A stretch of DNA of 64,000 bases from Rhododendron vialii (Eukaryota; Streptophyta; Magnoliopsida; Ericales; Ericaceae), in assembly GCF_030253575.1 (NCBI RefSeq), contig NC_080561.1, positions 10,326,501 through 10,390,500 on the forward strand. Direction: 5' to 3'. The position numbers and the translations under genes were made by a program. Under the pieces are notes generated by a model. That model was not told the DNA's origin. It saw only the letters and a program-made list of their open reading frames with translations, and searched no databases. Shown piece by piece: positions 59,301-64,000 of this stretch; position 1 is the first letter of the stretch; the number at the start of each line of letters is the position of its first letter.

Positions 59301-62300
59301 GAATTCTGTTATGTAAATATGCCAATTCATCAAATAGCATGCATAAAGTGGGCTGTACTTTATCATATTATAGACAAACAGAAAATCCATAAAGCTTGAC
59401 AATTGACCTTATACATATGTTGGAGGACATTATGCAAGCTTCAACAAATTCAACAAACATATTGATTGAGGTTTTAAATAAATACCTTCGGTGGTAAGTG
59501 ATTTGATAACAATGCATTGGTCCTCCTCAGTATAAACTGTAAACAAGCGCAAGAATTAATTATTTGAAATTGAAGTCAATTAATGCTTATTGCACATGCA
59601 CATTTACCTAAGGTGCACATCAATTCAAAACAATCCCATCGTTTCAGAATATAAATCTTAGATGGACGAATTTGGGGGCCTTAGGGACGGCATGCGCGTT
59701 GGGCCAATCCGGGCCGTCCATGCTCGGCAATGGACGGTTTGCATCTCGGCCGGCCATTGCTGTTCCGTTGAGATGCAATCTGAGCTGTCCATTGCCGAGC
59801 ATGGACGGCCCAGATTAGCCTAACATGCATGCTGTCCCTAAGGGCCAGCACGCACCCTTCAATCCCCCCAATTACTTGTTTTTACCATAGGACATGGGCC
59901 CAACACTTGTACCCAAGTTGGAAACCTTGGATCTAGGATCTTTACCAATGTTTGATGATAAAGAAGAAGCAGCGCATATACCTTCCTCAGAAAACCAGAC
60001 GAGGAAAAAAAGGAAGAAGCTCACATTTACGGAAAAATAACCTCCTTTTCCCCTAAACCCATTTGATTTGCAGTGCATTCCTTGACAATATCTTCTGCAA
60101 AGTTCTACAACGTTTATCATATTTTAAGATCCATGACGTATCATTATCAAATTACCGGTCTCAGATTTTCGGATACATCTCCCCATATCCTAAGCTTCGG
60201 GGTTTAGGGAGATCTAACACCTACACAAAAAACCCACACCCAATACTCGAACATCATGCCCTATGCTCGAGCAGTCATAAAAGACAGATATCTCTTCATT
60301 GAAGCACGAAGCGGTAGAAGCCAGGTTGCAGTTTCTACCAATTTCTAGAGGAAAATATCACCTGATTTACTTTTGCACTTAGTTCTGCTGAGCGCTCAAC
60401 ACCTAGCTTTTTCTCTTCTTCACCAGCAGTTGGCTCTCTTCCACAAATGATTGGCGTCTTCATTAACCAGGTGTTAAAATTAAAAACAACAAAAAATGAG
60501 TGTCAACAAATGGAAAGAGAATGAAGAAAATAACTTCTCAAGTATTGGTAGATATATAAACATTGCAATTTCTGAAAGACCCATAAAATCAAAAAATAAT
60601 TTCCAGCCAGGCAAATCAATGCTTTCAGTCAATTGATTGTTTACCACACAATTATACTAATGTTGGTAGAAAATAGTCCAATTTCTAATTGGCAGATTAG
60701 TAGCTGATATTTCTGGAACATTGCAATCGTATTATACATTGTGCAAATCAAATGCTAATATAAAGTCAACATTCTTGTAGTTCAAAAGTGTAAGCAGTTA
60801 ACTCACCTCATAGTATCTTCGAAAATAAGGAGCATTGCCTAATATTCCTGGATTTGTGAAGTTAACCATTGCATAGAATTCTTCTAGGTCATTCTGGAGA
60901 TTATGATAATAATAGGAAGAGGCACGGTATTACAAAACGTGAATAAGATATTGATACCAAGAAACAGAGATCTCAAATGAATACTGAGTTTCTCTAACCT
61001 GCATTGGAGTTCCAGACAATAAGATGCGACGCTTGCATGAAAGAGCAGCTAAAGCCTGAGGCAAACACTCCAACAACCATATCAGCATGCCACAGAACAA
61101 GATGTGTAAAAATGAACAAACTTAGAATGAGACCATTTTTGTGCATCTTACTTTATTTGTCAAGGTCTGATCATTTTTCAGTCTGTGTGCTTCATCACAT
61201 ATGAGAAGATCACAGGATCCATCATGGCTGAATTTTGACGAATGCATCCGAAATGTTTCGTAAGAAACAATCAATACCTGGGAGAGTATCAAATAAATCA
61301 CTTTGTGACTCCAAAGAGACAACTAATGGCTATGCAGATTTACCTGTAAACAGCTGCGAGGACTTATGAAACTGTCAATTCCAGAGATAACATCATCCCG
61401 AGTGCTTTCACACAATGCAATAAGTTGAACTCTTTCTCCAACCCACTTACTAATTTCAGCCTCCCAATTACTGACAAGGCTGGTAGGAGTTACAATTATA
61501 GCCTTTTTAACCATTGGTTTTCCATCAAACCCCTGACGAAGAAGAGTATATAGTAAGGTGATTGACTGCAAAGTCTTTCCCAAACTGCAAAAACGAACCC
61601 AAAAACAATAATAACCTTCACACATGGCCAAGTAGAGCACAATATACACTGTCTAGAGAAATAGCCAGTAGGGGTTGTACTTACCCCATATCATCAGCCA
61701 GAATGCATCCATTTATGTTGGCAGCACTACATAACCCTGAAACACATTCAAACATGAACTGAACCCCCTCTCTGCATGAAGAATTAGGAAAATGGCCTTT
61801 CAGTAATCAAAACAAACCACAAGCATATGCAAATATAAGACAAGAAAAAAAAAATGTAAAATTCCAAAACAATTGCTGCATAGAATAGTTGCAGTTGACC
61901 ATACTTGAAGTGATGAATCTAATATGTAGAGCGTATAATTTACAACTGCATACATATAAACATACAACAATTCCAGACACCAGAGAAGTGATGATTTGTT
62001 ATAACCATGAAAAAAATGTCTCTACTAGTTTTCCATTACCGAGGGATAGTGAACAGGCCCGTGCATTGGTTTGTGACTGCATAACGAGTAAAAGAAGATT
62101 TTGGAGCGAAGTTCTAACGTAAAAGGATATGCCAATTGGTTGGTTCCTTCTTGAGACTAACCAGTTTGCTCTTAATAAAGAAAAATACTTGTTCGTGTGG
62201 TTTAGTATAGACTAGACCTAGCTGTCAGTCTGAAAGGTGAGAAAAGGTATATGTTCCTTGAAACAAAAAAGATCTAGTTAGCGACAGTGGCAAATGTACA

Positions 62301-62734
62301 TGCTTTTCCTCATGCAGTAAATTTGAACAAAAAACATCATTTCTGGAAAATACCTTTGATGGGGCCGAAGGAAACGGACAAGCACAGGATCCACTGATAT
62401 TGGCTCCACATTACCAGCTCCTTCATCATATTCTTCCAGTTGCCACAGGACCAATGGTTCGACCCCTGGTGGAAGACTTACAATCTCCTCTGACACTGGT
62501 TCCTCAGCAATAGAAGGAATGTCCAACCTGTTGGTAATTGCAACCAATGCAGGTCTCGTAGAGCCCCAGGGTACAAACCGTTTACGAGCCCAAAGACGAC
62601 GACTGAGCTGTTCGTTCTGATTACTGTATCCATTAGGACAGGGAGGCTTGAAGGGTTTTCTAACAACAGCTGCTCCATCTGTCACTGAAAGTACCCTTGG
62701 AAGCAGCGATTGTCTTTTCACTAGAAGGTGGCCT
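54301..62734 (-). CDS. RAD54: RAD54 SWI2/SNF2 DNA translocase (5' exon beyond the window)
   Basis: RAD54 remodels chromatin and drives strand invasion with RAD51 in homologous recombination in the nucleus. Twenty exons, listed by plus-strand range from the 5' side: 62354-62734, 61685-61771, 61344-61584, 61152-61277, 60999-61055, 60807-60893, 60362-60457, 59486-59536, 59194-59268, 59003-59089, 57882-57973, 57670-57802, 57226-57345, 57029-57142, 56817-56900, 56614-56691, 56481-56539, 55567-55762, 55358-55456, 54301-54663. All have GT/AG borders and join in one frame of 874 residues. Helicase motifs in order: ADDMGLGKT (across exons 2-3), [38 protein letters not shown] and WRDGQKKR. The RAD54-specific start RKPFKPPC and [13 protein letters not shown] is present. 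Only the acidic N-terminus, perhaps 40-60 residues, is missing off the right edge. Confidence 0.95.
55210..55233 (-). repeat. Micro-retroinsertion in the last RAD54 intron, 13-bp target duplication
   Basis: GCCTTTCAAAGCC at 55197-55209 and 55234-55246 flanks 24 bp reading TC, a T run and GATCT. It shares the TTTTGATCT end with the insert at 6233-6252. Confidence 0.65.
56276..56308. repeat. 33-G homopolymer in a RAD54 intron
   Basis: An uninterrupted run of G on the plus strand, C in the RAD54 transcript, within the 718-bp intron 55763-56480. The exact length is unreliable in most assemblies. Confidence 0.9.
59674..59869. mobile_element. Hairpin MITE in a RAD54 intron
   Basis: GGGCCGTCCATGCTCGGCAA at the left pairs with TTGCCGAGCATGGACGGCCC at the right, and TTAGGGACGGCATGC with GCATGCTGTCCCTAA further out. 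It is GC-rich against an AT-rich intron. Confidence 0.75.
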
Positions 62735-63731
62735 CTGGTATAAAACACAAGGCTAAATTAGCCCCATTTTTCATCCAGATAGCATCAACAATAAGATTAA
62801 AACGGGAAATTTCAGCCCAAGCCATACAAATTCCATTCAACAAGGGTGGGGATTTGTATGTTCTTGTTCACACACATACAGATACTTCTCCACAGAACAT
62901 GCTAGTTCATACATTAGGTGATAAAATACATTGAATAATGAATATAATTCCATCCACGTAACTACACACGTCAAAACCAAAAACTCTTATAGGTGAGCTA
63001 CCAAATTGCAGTGAAGTGTAACCCTAGATCAAAAGAGGAAGCTTCCACAGTGCGAAACGAGGTAGTTATACCTTAGCTGAAGATATATAAATACAAGTGT
63101 GGGGCCTTTTGTGTTATTGTTCACACACACCCCTATTACTATTATGAGGGGAATGCCCCATTATGGTGTGAACAGCAGTTATGAAGCTGGCTCACACATT
63201 CAATTTCGAACATTACCCGTAGTATTCACTTTCTAGCATCTGATAGCTGCAAGGGGAAACTATGATATTTTCATTAAAACCACCCAAACCCAACTGCTTT
63301 CAACCACCAAATCCAATAGAATTACTACCCCAGAGATGGCTGCGACGAATTATGGCAAACAAATATATGTATCAACGTAATTTACCTAGTATGTCTTTTA
63401 CTTTTACTTTTATAAGGGAACACACTTCTTGGTGTGAACGGTGGTTATGAAATTGGCTGGCACTTCTAAATTCCTAAACTACCCCTTTAACTACCGAAGA
63501 AACTGCCAAGAAAAGAGGGGGGAGGGGGGAACTGTAACCCTAATTTTCTTTCATCCCCTTTTTTTACTTTCACATCTCAGATTTCCTTCCAGAATCCAGA
63601 TTAATTTCAATCGACGAGTTTTCACTTTTCCTCATTTAAATAATCCAATTTGCACTTGCATCCGGGCGTCTAGTGAACTAACGATCAAAACCCTAAACTA
63701 CCATCAGCGCCTTACAAAATTGCAGTAATGT

Positions 63732-63987
63732 AAAACTCTAGATAACCCCAAGTGGTTGGCCTAGTGGTCAAGGCTTGGACTTAGGGGGTTTGCTCTCTCC
63801 CAAGATCTCAGGTTCGAAACCTGGTTCGAAACCTCTTAGCGCTAGTAAGTAACCTCTTTGAGGCGGTCCATACAAAGCTTTGCTGTAAATTTAATTGAGA
63901 CCCCCACAACTGGGCGGTGGGATTAGTCCCTAGGATTAGTCGAGGTGCGCAAAAGCTAGCTGGACACCTGAGTTATAAAAAAAAAAA
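63732..63987 (+). mobile_element. tRNA-derived SINE in the first RAD54 intron
   Basis: TGGCCTAGTGGTCAAGG is a box-A-like start and GGTTCGAAACC a box B, followed by a body ending AAAGCTAGCTGGACACC and an A run. The box-B word occurs twice in tandem. TGCAGTAATGT (63721-63731) and TGGAGTAATGT (63988-63998) look like the target duplication with one change. It lies on the opposite strand to RAD54. Confidence 0.75.
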
Positions 63988-64000
63988 TGGAGTAATGTGA

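Noticed and set aside
62735..64000. Search for the first coding exon of RAD54
   Set aside because: No acidic N-terminal exon with a suitable donor was found on the minus strand; the region holds a SINE and repeats, so the exon is placed outside the window.

Overview
This window is nuclear DNA from a flowering plant, most likely a eudicot. Genes are split by many short introns with GT/AG borders, intergenic DNA is AT-rich, and the space between genes is packed with plant-type transposable elements: Stowaway, Tourist/Harbinger, hAT and Mutator-like miniature elements, a miniature LTR retrotransposon, LINE and SINE copies, and copia LTR pieces. I cannot name the species.

Six protein genes can be supported. 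On the plus strand are an intronless carboxylesterase of the CXE/GID1-like class (3518-4435), a seven-exon DUF829/TMEM53-like alpha/beta hydrolase (9621-14436), and two paralogous B3-domain genes (18607-21541 and 33661-38627). The two B3 genes share exon lengths 32, 207 and 91 bp and splice junctions at the same residue numbers. On the minus strand are a DUF1645-type reading frame inside a 497-bp Harbinger-like element (44713-45195) and most of RAD54, the SWI2/SNF2 ATPase of homologous recombination (20 exons, 62734 down to 54301). The first coding exon of RAD54 lies beyond the right edge. All spliced models stay in frame when joined.

Region by region. 1-3.3 kb: no convincing gene, but an odd GC-rich, C-tract block. 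3.4-4.4 kb: carboxylesterase. 4.5-8.3 kb: a cluster of hairpin-forming elements, including two foldback elements with 9-bp target duplications. 9.3-15 kb: DUF829 gene, with a TRIM in one intron and an hAT element beside its own empty site in another. 15.6-17.9 kb: a Pack-MULE carrying a broken aspartyl-protease fragment. 18.6-21.9 kb: first B3 gene. 22-33 kb: transposon graveyard. 33.6-38.7 kb: second B3 gene with a retroelement-filled intron. 38.7-54 kb: mostly repeats, including the DUF1645-bearing element. 54.3-64 kb: RAD54, with a SINE in its first intron.

The genes do not form one pathway. The notable context is that B3 genes and RAD54 sit together, which from memory resembles Arabidopsis chromosome 3 (At3g19184 and At3g19210). 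The most unusual content is in the mobile elements: layered palindromes, two gene-carrying terminal-inverted-repeat elements, two insertions whose empty sites lie in adjacent duplicates, and a set of about 20-35 bp poly(A)-ended micro-insertions with 11-16 bp target duplications.
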